A stretch of 64,000 nucleotides of DNA from contig JAMWFC010000126.1 of assembly GCA_027475525.1 (NCBI GenBank), positions 124,001 through 188,000 of the forward strand, read 5' to 3'. The notes under the pieces were generated by a model, which made no database searches, was not told the origin of the DNA, and saw nothing but the letters and a program-made list of their open reading frames with translations. Shown here in pieces: positions 44,301 through 55,500 of the stretch (positions within the stretch are counted from its first letter, which is position 1; each line of letters opens with the position of its first letter). The DNA is from Macrolepiota albuminosa. Lineage: Eukaryota; Basidiomycota; Agaricomycetes; Agaricales; Agaricaceae. Both the position numbers and the translations under genes were made by a program.

Positions 44301-46232
44301 CTGTTATACTATTAATAAATGAGGTCGGTTGTGAAGGAATAGGTGCAACGATTAAAGGATTATTTTGAACCAGTCGAGGCACGTCGTTATCCGCAATCGA
44401 CATGTTTCCAATGAAAGAAGTTGGTGGTAATTGAGAAGAACCAACAATTGGAGGTAAAACTTCTTTGTCGATCGGAAACGGCAACCTACAGACATAGACA
44501 ATTGAGACAGCGTAGAGACACGTTTAAAGCGTGAGTATCCTCAACAACCATAACGGCACGGTGTCGATCAGCCTACGAGACGAGATGATTGAGACAGCGT
44601 GGACACACGTTTAAAACGTGAGTATCATCAACAACCGGTAACGGCACGGTGTTGATCAACCTACGAGACGGAGACGATTGAGACAACATAGACACGGCGT
44701 TTGAGGCATGGATATCCTCAACAACCGGTAATGGCATGCTGCTGTTCAAAGTATGTAGCGGATGATGTAGATGCAGATGACGAACGGAAAAGGGTAAATC
44801 GCCATAAGAAATTTCAGGTGTTTGTTCGACCTCTGACTCACGAGGAGCTCTCAATAGACGGGAAGGACTAGGAGTTCCTTCAACTAGAGAAAGCCAATCA
44901 GGAGCGGCTTTGAATACAACTCCTTCCAAATCCTGAAATGCTATGGCAAGTTCGTGCATGAGGTCACCTCCCAATGCAGCGGAAAACAGGACCTTCCATA
45001 ATGCTCTGTCCGCTGTTATAATGGCAGGTGGACGTTCCAAACCACCAATATGTTTCCACAACTATTTAAAATTTATAAGTCGTGAATAAGCTGTATATAC
45101 AACTATATAAAAGAATGACTCACATTGAATACTGTTTCCTTCGCACCAACTTCATTGTATTCTCGAGGATGGAGAAGCATCAGCGGCGATACAGATAAAG
45201 CTATATATAAACAATTATGAAGCGACCTGGTATGGCCCCGGACTCCCGAAGTATAAGATTCACGAATGTATTTGACTTCAGCCTGGTCACTTTCGGAGCT
45301 GAAATAACAAATATTAAGATTTGTGAACAAACGCAATAAGATACATTTACTCCGAAGCAATCATATTTTCCAGAGCCTTCATATCAGTCGGAAGTGACAA
45401 ATTCCCCTGTATATGCTGTGTTAGAATGAAAAAAAAAACTTCATAATAATACCAGAATAAATGCCTTGAGAAGACATCCCAGATGTAAAGCAGCAGAGGT
45501 TAAATTGATCAAAGTTGTCATGATATTTTTTTTTCCGACGTGCTTTGCTAAACTCGAATAAAGACGCACCAACGGTCCGCTAGAAATAGGCGGAGCCGCG
45601 GCATCGACGATTGTTTTATCTCTGCAGGCCTTAGCACGAAGTGCCTGTATATGTTTTTTAAATGCTTTATGGGACTTGCCCAACAGTAAATATATATTAT
45701 TCAGTGATCCCATAGGCTATGAAACATGAGAAGTATAATTACAACAAACAGTGCAAGATGAGTATAAAGCAGCATAATTTTATCAGACGACGTACCGCTT
45801 TCTGATTGTCCGCTATAGGTCCAAATGTTGTAGGAGGTCTAAGAGGACTGCCGAGCATCAACTCGTATACATCGAGTACACGATATGCCATAAGCACTTT
45901 GAACCGGGCATCCAGCAATGTTTTTTCAGGAACCAACGTGACTTCTTGACTGTTCATAAAGGCACGAAAAAGCGAAAACTGGTCGTCTTTGTGCACTTCC
46001 ACAGGCTTACACTCCTCATTGGATATACATTTGACAAGTTTCTGAAAACGAATATAAAGCAAGAAATCAGATCACTGACAACATGGAAACTGTCAGTACA
46101 ACATACGTGTACCAACGTATCTTCTCCATATCGCAAAGGAAGATCTTCCGTTACAAGTAGTGCATCAGTGAACCACGAGTAGGATGAAAATGTTTTATTA
46201 AGTATGCGTGGATGACGGTGAGATGCAGGCAT
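41400..46232 (-). CDS. JmjC-domain protein with unknown N-terminal module (multi-exon)
   Basis: Starts at ATG 46232 (MPASHRHPRILNKTFSSYSW). The N-terminal module (46232-44830) is helical: FRAFMNSQEVTLVPEKTLLD, DARFKVLMAYRVLDVYELML, GKKNIMTTLINLTSAALHLG, ALWKVLFSAALGGDLMHELA. A linker with tandem VPLPVVDDTH-type repeats follows (44480-44760), then a basic stretch (KYTRKGRANATAPQRPSSIS), the JmjC domain (43270-42580) and an acidic/serine-rich tail (DDESSDQDVDDAGMHQSSDS). JmjC enzymes are Fe(II)/2-oxoglutarate dioxygenases, usually histone demethylases. Introns are short. I cannot resolve every splice junction, and the N-module and JmjC part could be two adjacent genes. A diverged N-module relic lies at 23866-25218. 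Two inverted MITE copies bracket the gene. Confidence 0.65.
42580..43273 (-). CDS. JmjC catalytic domain within the large minus-strand gene
   Basis: SAHHYWHIDSNGFGTFIKVE contains the HxD pair that binds Fe(II), followed by GIKLWYIARPK, where Lys and aromatic residues match the co-substrate side. IEVVVLEPGDILYMRPNLPH leads to the distal His, and PSICLGGHYYLASTLMDSII closes the cupin fold. All three metal ligands appear intact. Upstream LEEDLTWFYSLDKSV and FYDSTNCTIAEQLKTHSAVL are part of the preceding helical region. The downstream exons (EAFQDVYAVFLAHQAHVLIL and following) are helical. Confidence 0.78.
44480..44760 (-). repeat. Degenerate tandem repeats of about 90 bp in coding sequence
   Basis: Three diverged copies of a unit encoding LINTVPLPVVDDTHVLNV-like residues lie in the linker of the JmjC gene. 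They differ at many sites and in frame, so they are old natural repeats and not the 77-bp type. Confidence 0.75.
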
Positions 46233-46864
46233 AGAGGCTCAAATACTGCAAATATAAAAGAACTGATAAGTGTTAATTGATAATGGAAGATGAGTGAGCA
46301 AATGTTATGGTAGAGATGATTATATAGTACGTCAATGATGGGAGTCAAAGAAAGAGAGATGCGTGATATACAAGACCAAATATTATGAAACACTTGCACT
46401 AAACACAATCATGGATAATCAAGCGTCATCAAATTTAAACAATCTAAAAATACAGCGTAGTAATCTTCCTTGGGACAATTCGTCTAGCGACTGGAGTTCT
46501 TCACAGATTATCTACATATTGTAAGTACAGAACTGCAAATACACACTATTTAAGTGATATCAAAGTTTGAGGGGCATTGTATGAGTATTGCAATGAATAT
46601 GGATAAAGACGTACTGATTTCACTAAATTTGATATCAAATCAACTTTATTTTTTTCAACCTTGTACTTTTCTTAATCTAATTATCTTGATTCTGTCATAT
46701 AGCCTTGAAGGTGTACGAATATGTACATTTGATGCATATACATAGACAATCAGAGCAAGATTTGAACCTCTATAATGATGACAGTGGTGAGTACTTCTCA
46801 AGTGTGACACATCATTGACACAACTTAATACTACTTGTGACATTCATTTCAGACCCCCACCGTA

Positions 46865-47066
46865 TACTGCTGATACTGGAAAGTGTTTCCAGTGAAAAAA
46901 GTGTAAAAGAAAGCTGATATGCTATTTCTGATGTATTAATTTCCACAAAAAAAGTCATTCAACAAAGGAAAGTGCCTTTTTCTTTTGAAAATTGGCACAT
47001 TGGAAATTGCATGACAGCTTTCTTTTCTAATTTTTCCAATGGAAACACAATCTGGTGCCAGCAGTG
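46865..47066 (-). mobile_element. CACTA-like MITE, copy 2 (inverted)
   Basis: 202 bp, near-identical to the reverse complement of 40222-40426, with a 3-bp duplication GTA (46862-46864, 47067-47069). On this strand the first base is T where copy 1 would have C. With copy 1 it brackets the JmjC gene. Confidence 0.82.
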
Positions 47067-48480
47067 GTATTCACCTTTTTATAACTACTTAACATCCTTC
47101 AGATATTGATATAAATGCATAGATATCTTCCTAAGTAACCTACCCATATGTCTGCATAGTTCAAAGTTTATTTATATTCTTGAAAATTTAGTTCTTAATT
47201 CACTTGTTATATGTTGGTGTCTCAAGAAAGGTTACTGCACTGTAATCCAATTGATTTCAAAATTTTATTTATATGTTTTTGTCAAAATAATAGAAAATTT
47301 GTAAAAACACAGTAAACATAATCCAATTAATTTCAGAATTTTGTTTGTTAAAATTATAGAAAAAAAATTTTAACTGAACTTAAAAGAATAATCGAAATAA
47401 ATTGCCACAGGAGGCTTACTCTGGTTCTTAGACTCAGGAATAACTAATACAGCCCTCTGCAATGCATTCAATAGCATCAGATCAAGTACCATTAAAAATT
47501 TGGTTACAATATTTTTTCTTGTAAATATTTAAATAAATATTTGAAATCAGTTGGATTATTTTTACTGTTTTTTTTTTTTTGCCAAAGAATATTGTTCCCT
47601 GCACTCAGTGTTTATTCTCACCAATGTTGAACTGTACTTTTCTTGCTGATTGAGTTTTTGCTGTCAGCTGAGTAAGTTCAATTACAATATGTTTTCTATG
47701 GTTTTGACACACCTGCACTGAGTTAGGGAGTGGTGGATGTGTTGTTATGTTGAGCATGTCTCAAAAGTTGTAAGTTTCAAAAATTCTATCACATATCATA
47801 ACACTGACCAAGCAGCCAATTTCATCTCCGCTCTAGCATGGTAAAATAGATTAAACATTTTAACATAACAAACACCTCACACCTCAAAATTCTGGATACA
47901 CTATCTCTTATACTTATACTAGCACGACTCTCAGAAAGTTTAGTTAGTATCTCTAGTAATAACTAAATCTAGAACAAGTTGATTGAATCTGCTTTTCTCA
48001 TTTTCCTGGTATTGTTGGCAACATCACATGCAAAGTTCAACTAAATTCCTTCTTTCCTTTTGTGAACTATTGGACTATATTACAGTAGTATAGACCTTGA
48101 TATATTGTGTAAAAGATCAATGGCTTTGTGTCTGGAATCTTCTTACAAAACTCTATTTGAAAATCACACCCTGAAGATAACAGAACTAGTTGGAAGTTAA
48201 CATTGTTCATGATGAGGAATCCATAGAGTGCTACCATGCACAGCAAGTGGGTTTTTCTGGTAGTATATGACACAAAGAACAGGGAAATGACCGAAATATA
48301 TTAGCCATACATGGTACATGTAGTAATGGAACCAAGTCGTAGGACAAAAACGGCAGTCTACAAAAAAAATAGAGAAAGATGCCGTGCAGCAGTCCTGCTT
48401 GAGCAAAGAGTCAAAAGCAGCTAATCCCGCAAGACTGCCATAACCTCAACGCAAAGTCCCCCCTGAAGGTTTGGGAAATG
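47067..48480. other. AT-rich spacer, no gene seen
   Basis: Many stops in all frames, several short homopolymers and no terminal repeats. A 69-residue frame on the minus strand at 48406-48197 is not recognised and is probably chance. Confidence 0.45.
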
Positions 48481-49944
48481 CTTTCACTTCGAGATAGCAC
48501 GGTTGACTACTTCGTAAGTCTTATCAACTACATCAACAATAATATATACACAACAAGGTAAGATTATCTGCAATGGCTCGCACCTCCCTGTTTCTGAAGG
48601 GCTAAGAGAGTTTGCCACCACTCCAGCCCTAGTCACCGGAAATGAGAAATACGGAGGTGGATCCCCAACTGAACCAATGAACAACACAACGTCCCACACA
48701 CACCCTCGTCTCCTTATCTTCCATACAAAGACTCAAACGCTCCCGAGACCTGGAGTTCGGAGGACTATTCACCATCCGTGTAACTAACAGCATCAGTGGT
48801 AGCGCAGAAGATGATAACGCCCAGCAGCGCACAATACAAGGCCAAGGCTCAATCAGAAATGAAGTAAATATCACAACCTGCTCCCTGTAGAACTATTTTA
48901 GACGAGAAATCATCAGTAGAGGATAATAACTAAGAGAGCTCCTCACCATTGATAGCAGCCCCTGAACCAGAAGGCCAAATAGAACGACCAGTTATCTGCT
49001 CCAGCCGAGTTTCATGGAAGTCAACAGATACCCACACCACAGATTGCCATCTCGCAAGCATAACAATGTAGCTTTGCGTATAGGCTCTTTTGAAAGAAGG
49101 GACTTTGGAACAACCGGAGCACCTAGATCTGAAAACAAATGGAACCATGTAAATCAAGTACCGAAAGACAAAAAGAAAATTGGAATTCTATCGGTCGAGG
49201 AGACCCACCTGTCAGATGGACGGAAGGAAGAGGTGAAGCAGCTCTTTGGTAAGAGATTGAAAATTTTCCACTCCCTGACCCAGAGAACCCATCTGGAAAA
49301 CGAGGAGTAGTAGTAGTGTTGAAAAAAAATCTATTGAAAGTCCGAGGTGCGGATTGAAGGTGATTGTCCCGAGACAAAGGAATCAATTTTGTTGCAGTGT
49401 ACGCACCGAACATCACTGAAAGTGACGGCCAAGATAATGGAAACTTCTGGCTTACACTGAATAACTTCTTTACAGATAACCCGAGAGTTAAGGTAGATGT
49501 CATGGCCGGGGACCTCAACATGATGGAGAACGCCCAGGATAGATCTCCTACGAGAGAGGCAACTGAAGCTCTAGACCACTTCAAGTAAATCCTATACCTG
49601 AGGGATGCATAGAGACGCTTTCCCAACCAAGAGAGCCTTCTTCTTCATCAAAGATGCTACATCGTCCATGTTAAGAATAGACAAAATCTACATGACAAAC
49701 CCTCTCAACTTATCATTGTGTGACTGGTCGATCTCGCCCACTGGTATCCCAGGAACTGACCATCCACTCATCACATAACGCATGCAGAGGCCCAATTGTG
49801 GGAAAAGGGAGATGGGTTATGAAAAACCACATAATACGTAATGATGGAAAATTCAGGAAATATGTAGTAGAGTCCAAATGGAATAGCACTAGATAAAATT
49901 AGAACTCTAGGCAACAACAGATTGTCAGGAGCAAATCTCCAGAC

Positions 49945-50370
49945 TGTCAGGGGACTCCTCATTACTTTCTTCTTTCACTCTCCTTTCATTCACTTCCTTA
50001 TTTCTTCTATCATTCTCTCATTTTGCTGTTACTACTTTTTCAACACTATCTGTTAGTACTATTCTCAACCTTTGAGGTGCTCTGGTTCTTTAGCTATCAC
50101 TCAGACAAGTGTGGGCCCTTCAGCACCGCTCCAGGCCACTTAGATAAGCCGGAGTTTGCCTTTCTGACTTCTAAAGTCCGGAGTTTTCCTCCCTTGTTTG
50201 CATACTTGTTTGGTTAGTCAATTTTCGAGTTTTTAAGGTTTTGTTGTACTGTACAGTTGTTTCCCACGCTTTGGAGGCCCCAGAAGCGGTCAGTATATAT
50301 TCTAATACACTTTGGATCTCCCTCTGCCAGCTGTGTGACTGAGCCACAGCCTCTAGAGGTCACCCCTACA
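49945..50370 (+). mobile_element. Solo LTR, family A, copy 3 (in the LINE)
   Basis: A 426-bp block TGTCAGGG...CCCCTACA, flanked by a perfect 5-bp duplication CAGAC (49940-49944, 50371-50375). Compared with the 11432 copy it lacks two internal segments. Inserted after the LINE had formed, so it is younger than the LINE. Confidence 0.88.
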
Positions 50371-50630
50371 CAGACTGTATATATGAAATGGAAAAGAAAC
50401 CTATTAACCTATGCAAAAGAAAGGGATAAGATCCTAGTGCCAAAGTATATCATGGAGAAAAAGAAAATCAAGTTGTGAAGAACCAGAAGCTAGATGACCC
50501 AGACCTTGATGATGTAGAGAAAACAGAGACGGTTAAGGAAATAACAAAGAAACTGGAATCTCTTGAGAGGAAATATCACATGGCTAAAAGAAAGAAAATT
50601 GCGATTAAGAACAGGTTAGAAGGAGAAACA

Positions 50631-50784
50631 ATGTGCAAGTATTGCACAACATCCAACAAACAAGCGGTCAATCCAGAGACATAATATATGCCTTCATCAT
50701 TCAAGAAATGTGCAAGTATTGCACAACATCCAACAAACAAGCGGTCAATCCAGAGACATAATATATGCCTTCATCATTCAAGAA
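50631..50784. repeat. Perfect 77-bp tandem duplication in the LINE
   Basis: Copies 50631-50707 and 50708-50784 are identical. Removing one shortens the LINE frame by 77 bp and restores the reading order MCKYCTTSNKQAVNPET to the KESPNISLPAYKSN segment. Confidence 0.95.
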
Positions 50785-52544
50785 AGAAAGCCCCAACATA
50801 TCTTTGCCAGCATACAAGAGCAACTCAATTAAGATGGCCGAGATAGCCAGAAATTACCATAACAAACTCCAAAGTAAGCGCAAAGACATCACAGACCAAG
50901 AACATGAGGAGAAGACCCTAAAAGTTCTGGGCACAATCAAGGCTTGCACATCGGAACAACAAAAAGAAGACTTGAGCAGTACAATTGAAATGAAGGAACT
51001 GCTGACGGCACTACAGCTCTCAAATAATAGCTCAGCACCAGAACCAGATGGGATTCCATACCAATTCTAGAAGTCCTTCAATAACAAGTTTATAAATGAC
51101 TCAACGCAGAACCTAAGGATTGTAAATCGTTAGCAGCCTCCCTCAAGGAATCCCACCTAAAAGGTTATGATATCCCAGGCCATGCCAAAAAGTTAATTGT
51201 GAACCTTTTTGCTGATGATACGACTACGTTCCTATTGATGGAAGACAACAAGCAAGAAGAGCAGTAAAGTTTATGTGGGCTGGGAGGAGCTCCTTAGCTA
51301 ATGAGAAAACAATGTACGAGCCCTTCAATAGTCGACATCAGAACAAGAAATAAAGCAATGTAGCTGAAATCTTACTTGAAATTCAAAACAAACAGACCAC
51401 TATGGGCCTTGATGGCTGATGCAATCACAGCCGACAACACCCTGAAGTCGGAAGAAATAGTAGACAAGCAGATTAAGGTATCACTGTTCCTGCAATTATG
51501 GAAGACAAAGGTGACTGTGCATGAGGGGACACGAGCCCGAATATAGCTTGCTTATTTATAGTGACAGCGGAGTTTAATGTAAGATTTGATGACTTGCCTT
51601 CATCAACAGGGAAATCCTGAGGAAAATGCCGATATGGTTACGGTATCATGTAGTCGCTGATGACCCAAGCAAGCGTCAGAAAAATAAACCATGTGAAGGC
51701 AGCGGAGTGCCTCAAAAGCAAACACAAATTGGGGATACAGAAATATTAGATATTAGAGGGAAAGATAAAATGCGATATACTTACCTAGATTCCAACTGCG
51801 AGTGTAGTGACTGCATGAAGTTAGAAAACTAAGTTGGGTGCATGCACCCAGCCTCGTATATTAACCGAGCAAAAGACATGCTCACATTATAGTCTCGACA
51901 AAAGCAAATGCCAGGAAGTGGTTTTTAAATGCGACACTCTACCAAGGCCCAGATAGAACAATAAAAGCAATTGAAGGAATAAAGAAGGTTGAAGAAATAA
52001 AGGAGGCAGTGATGATGGTAAATAAGAAAATCCCAGCCTACGTGACGAAGATCTTTCCAGAACAATGAGGGTCTTCCTGTGGAAATGTCAACACAATGCG
52101 TACAAGGTGGGATCATACTGGGACAAACAAACAATGAAGCTCGACCTGAAGAGCTGGAGGATATGCAGCCATGATGGTAAAGTAAAGTAGACTCTCTGGA
52201 TCACATTATCACCAAATGCTCCCGTGTTAGTCAGGAGATTGTATGGGAAGAAGCGAGAAACGTATGGAGAAGAAGAATTAGGGAAACATGGCCAGAGCAG
52301 AATTTATCCACCATACTAGGCAGCCCTCCGATGAAGATTACGGATGCTGAGAGAAGACTTTCCCTAGGTCTGACCCGGATACACAAAATATTGAACCTAG
52401 AAGCGACCTATTTTATATGGACACTATAATTAACAGAGTAATAAGAAAAGATGAAGATGATAGTCCACATTCACCAATAGAAATAATTAACAAATGGAAT
52501 AAAACTCTTCAAAAATCACCTCCCTTCTCTAGTAGAAAAATCTG

Positions 52545-52637
52545 ATTTGAATCCCAGGTGAGCAGCACAGTGGGCAAGAGGGCCTTGCCAAGGACGTAGG
52601 CCATTAAGCCACTTGAAACGCTACTCCAAAAAAAAAA
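52545..52637 (+). mobile_element. SINE-like or LINE 3' tail with B-box-like motif
   Basis: GATTTGAATCCCAGG resembles a tRNA B-box. It is followed by AAGGACGTAGGCCATTAAGC and GCTACTCC with an A run. The ACTCC-A(n) end is shared with the SINE-like element at 31572. It may be the 3' tail of the LINE or a short SINE inserted there; I cannot choose. Confidence 0.4.
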
Positions 52638-52642
52638 CTCAC

Positions 52643-52813
52643 CCTATTTTTGAAATGGAAATTGAATTTCCAACTAAACCCCACACATATGATTATATAA
52701 GCATTCATCTGGATGAAGGATTATATAAGCAGCCATCCAGATGAACGCTTATATAATCATGTGTTGGGGTTTAGTTGGGAATTTAATTTTTATTTCTATT
52801 TCAAAAATGGAGT
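52643..52813. repeat. Fold-back MITE with about 75-bp arms
   Basis: The left arm (CTATTTTTGAAATGGAAATT ... CATTCATCTGGATGAA) is mirrored by the right arm (CCATCCAGATGAACGCTTAT ... TTTCAAAAATGGAG) around a short GGATTATATAAGCA centre. It carries the ATATAAGC(A/G)TTCATCTGGATGAA motif found in arrays elsewhere in the window. Confidence 0.72.
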
Positions 52814-52884
52814 ATTTGTCTAGATGAAGGATTATATAATTGGTTGTCAAACTTAATCGGTGTATAGACGACTGAGATGATTGA

Positions 52885-53038
52885 GGTATTCCTGATCTCC
52901 AGAAGATCTGATTCTAACAACATGTTCCTCAATTGTATAGTTTATTCTAATCCGTCCATCCGGTATTCCTGATCTCCAGAAGATCTGATTCTAACAACAT
53001 GTTCCTCAATTGTATAGTTTATTCTAATCTGTCCATCC
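52885..53038. repeat. 77-bp tandem duplication, one mismatch
   Basis: Copies 52885-52961 and 52962-53038 differ by one C/T (CCG in copy 1, CTG in copy 2). Non-coding context. Confidence 0.94.
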
Positions 53039-53350
53039 GTCCACTCCATCCCCCCCTTGCGACAACTACTCAACCTGGTTGCCTATGTGACATACACGTA
53101 CTGCAATCTATTCTGATTTCTGATTCTTTGACAACTCCACACTTATATTATTTTGTATGTGAATCCTACTTGTGATATACTATTCCACCCCTTTAGCTAG
53201 GAGAGTCCCCTCTGAGTCGGATGTCACTAAGGCGTCATAAGGCGTTCACACTTAGGAAAATGAATTCACACTCCGCTACTCTGTAAAGAACTAGTCAATG
53301 AGACTGAGACGCGAAAGCCTTTGCTTTGAATTGACAGGCATGACAACTGG

Positions 53351-53504
53351 CTTGACCTTTTGCCACTAAGGGACTCAGCAATGAGACTTTGTCTCACTCT
53401 AGACTAAGTCAAAAATACATTAGGTAACTTGACCTTTTGCCACTAAGGGACTCAGCAATGAGACTTTGTCTCACTCTAGACTAAGTCAAAAATACATTAG
53501 GTAA
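53351..53504. repeat. Perfect 77-bp tandem duplication
   Basis: Copies 53351-53427 and 53428-53504 are identical (start CTTGACCTTTTGCC). Non-coding context. Confidence 0.95.
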
Positions 53505-53612
53505 CATTTGTTCTATGTCTTATTTGAAGTATTAGGATAGCTGGTTGCGTAAAAAATTGTATTGTCCGACTAAAAAAGGACTCTACGCTAAAGGGTGGAA
53601 TACATTTGGCAA

Positions 53613-55128
53613 TTATACGAAGTCTGCTTTGTCTTCTACTTCTTCAATTTCAATGTATTCATCATCTATTGGCAGATCAACCACGTCTTTAATCCACATC
53701 GGCAGCAAACGTACTGTAGCAGCACAACAATTGGCTTCTTCAGGGTCAGCAAGCAAAATAACGTCTTGGATGTTGAATGAAGTCGTGTCTCCAAAGTGGC
53801 CCTTGTAGACGCTGACTGTGAATGTAGCAATAACAGCGGACCAGTTTGCCACATCAACGTATGCATGAGGCAATGACTGATATTTTTCAAGGTTGAATTT
53901 TTGGTGTCGCCCATCATAAACTGGTACTAGAATCGTTATTCAATTATAATAAGCCATAATAGAAAAAAGTGAGTGAATTTTATGGCTTACCTGAATCTCC
54001 ATATGGTCTTACTGCATCAGACCAAGATAACTTGGTCTGGCTGCGATCACCCTTCTTTGTTGGAGAAGCAGGAGCTAGTCTTGTGGATGAACCCGGTTTG
54101 TCTAAAGAGTCGTTAGCTTTCTATATTAAGTGATGGTCATTAATTATACTGTATACCTGAACGACTCGTGCTCTTTCTCGTGAGCATTGTTGTAAGGGAG
54201 ACACCATCCTGTTGCGTGATTACTGACAAATTCTCCTTGTTGGAAACCGCTCCAATAAAGGCCATTGCACAAGGAAACGTGCGATCTGAAAAAGCAACTG
54301 ATATATAATGTGGGTCTCCTTCGTCAACCAGATGGCTAAACATGACCATTCCAACAAGATAAAAGACGGAAAAGTTTCGCTTGGCTGTAGAAGATCTTTT
54401 TCGCTGGAAGACAAATCCTTGTTGGAAGTCTTGAGGGTTAGCAGCCACGAGATTGACGACTTGAACGAAGATCTTTTTCGCTGGAAGACAAATCCTTGTT
54501 GGAAGTCTTGAGGGTTAGCAGCCACGAGATTGACGACTTGAACGTTACTTGATTTAGGTACACGAACGTCCAATTCCATAAGACGACTTGCTACACTAGG
54601 AAAGGAGTATTCGAGATTGACAACAGCCTCTTCGGATACTTGGGAAGTTTTGGTGTCATAGCATGTATAATTGATTGCTTCTAGAACGATAGGTTGTGTG
54701 TCGTCGGACTTGGCATCTTGCCTAGAGTAATATATAAAAAAAGTCAGCTGATAAAGTGAAGTGATCCAAATATTTTGACTTACATATTTTGTGAAGTCGA
54801 ATCGTTTATGAATTCAGCGTAAGGTAGTTCAGATACAACATCTTTAGCATGTAGCATTCTATAGATTATAGTTCAATTAATTGCGGTGGTTGCAAAATAT
54901 TCAACACGTACTGATTGCTGGCACTGGCAATATTTTTTCCTTTATCAAGAATATAACTCAAACCGCTTTCGTCTGTCTCTTCCCTACAATGTCAATAAGC
55001 CTTATCATATCAAGAAAAGGGGTACGATTGAAAACAAACTTCGAGTCCGACTTATTAATATCTTCTTGCATGTTAGCTTCATTGGAAGTCATTCGCTTGT
55101 ACTTCTTCTTTGTTTTCTGCTCTAACAT
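53613..55128 (-). CDS. Uncharacterised 387-aa protein, six exons
   Basis: Start ATG 55128 in a good context (GCTACCATG). Exons on the minus strand: 55128-55040, 54983-54912, 54858-54784, 54721-54157, 54116-53991, 53926-53613, all GT-AG introns of 40-64 nt. With the 77-bp duplication 54390-54543 collapsed, the coding length is exactly divisible by three and open throughout; with it, exon 4 is out of frame. The N-terminus is charged (MLEQKTKKKYKRMTSNEANM). The middle reads LVAANPQDFQQGFVFQRKRS and LVGMVMFSHLVDEGDPHYIS. A proline/serine/lysine-rich hinge (STRLAPASPTKKGDRSQTKL) precedes a last domain with YVDVANWSAVIATFTVSVYK and an acidic end (DDEYIEIEEVEDKADFV). I do not recognise the family. 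Divergent neighbour: the gene at 56090-57627. Confidence 0.75.
54390..54543. repeat. Perfect 77-bp tandem duplication breaking the 387-aa gene
   Basis: Copies 54390-54466 and 54467-54543 are identical. The unit lies in exon 4 of the minus-strand gene and shifts its frame; collapsing it restores the frame. Confidence 0.96.
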
Positions 55129-55500
55129 GGTAGCTTCGGTGTCTGATTCAGATCTTATTTGTCGTTTCCTGTACCGTTACTCGTTAGAATCAAACACTAA
55201 TATTGACAATGAAAGTAAAGCAACGTACTTGGCTGAAAGTCAGGCCATTTGGTTGACGCTATGAGAAAAACTGAAGGCAAAGATATAAAGGGAGGTTCTT
55301 TTCAACCTGATTGTTTTAAAGCATATTCGTTATCCTCAAAAAGTGTTTTCACACTTACCATATTTAGAGCAATAACAAAAACAGTGGAGTTGCCAATCAT
55401 TTTTAAGCACATTAATTTAACTAGAATTAGAAATTATTTTCACACTTGTGTTGATTAGAAGTTGTTTATTTTGCTTTCAACATTGGTTTGCTAAGATCAG

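Larger units (their letters stand above)
48500..52540 (+). pseudogene. LINE retrotransposon remnant (endonuclease, partial RT, 3' region)
   Basis: Endonuclease motifs are KIGILSVEETHLSDGRK (IxxVQETH-like, with Glu), FVAVYAPNITESD, VMAGDLNMMENAQDR (GDxN) and, in other frames, RIDKIYMTNP and GTDHPLIT (D-H pair). KNLLTYAKERDKILVP and SSAPEPDGIPYQF lead to the RT, but the RT core is mostly deleted; only LIVNLFADDTTTFLLMED (about 51187-51240, catalytic DD) survives. C-terminal pieces such as LDHIITKCSRVSQEIVWEEA run to about 52430. A family-A LTR (49945-50370) and a 77-bp duplication (50631-50784) interrupt it. It is the same family as the fragment at 62926-64000. Many stops; inactive. Confidence 0.78.

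Noticed and set aside
44470..44760. Counting the linker repeats among the 77-bp duplications
   Set aside because: Unit length is about 90 bp and the copies are diverged; they are natural coding repeats.
49123..49626. 167-residue minus-strand frame
   Set aside because: Antisense shadow of the LINE endonuclease.
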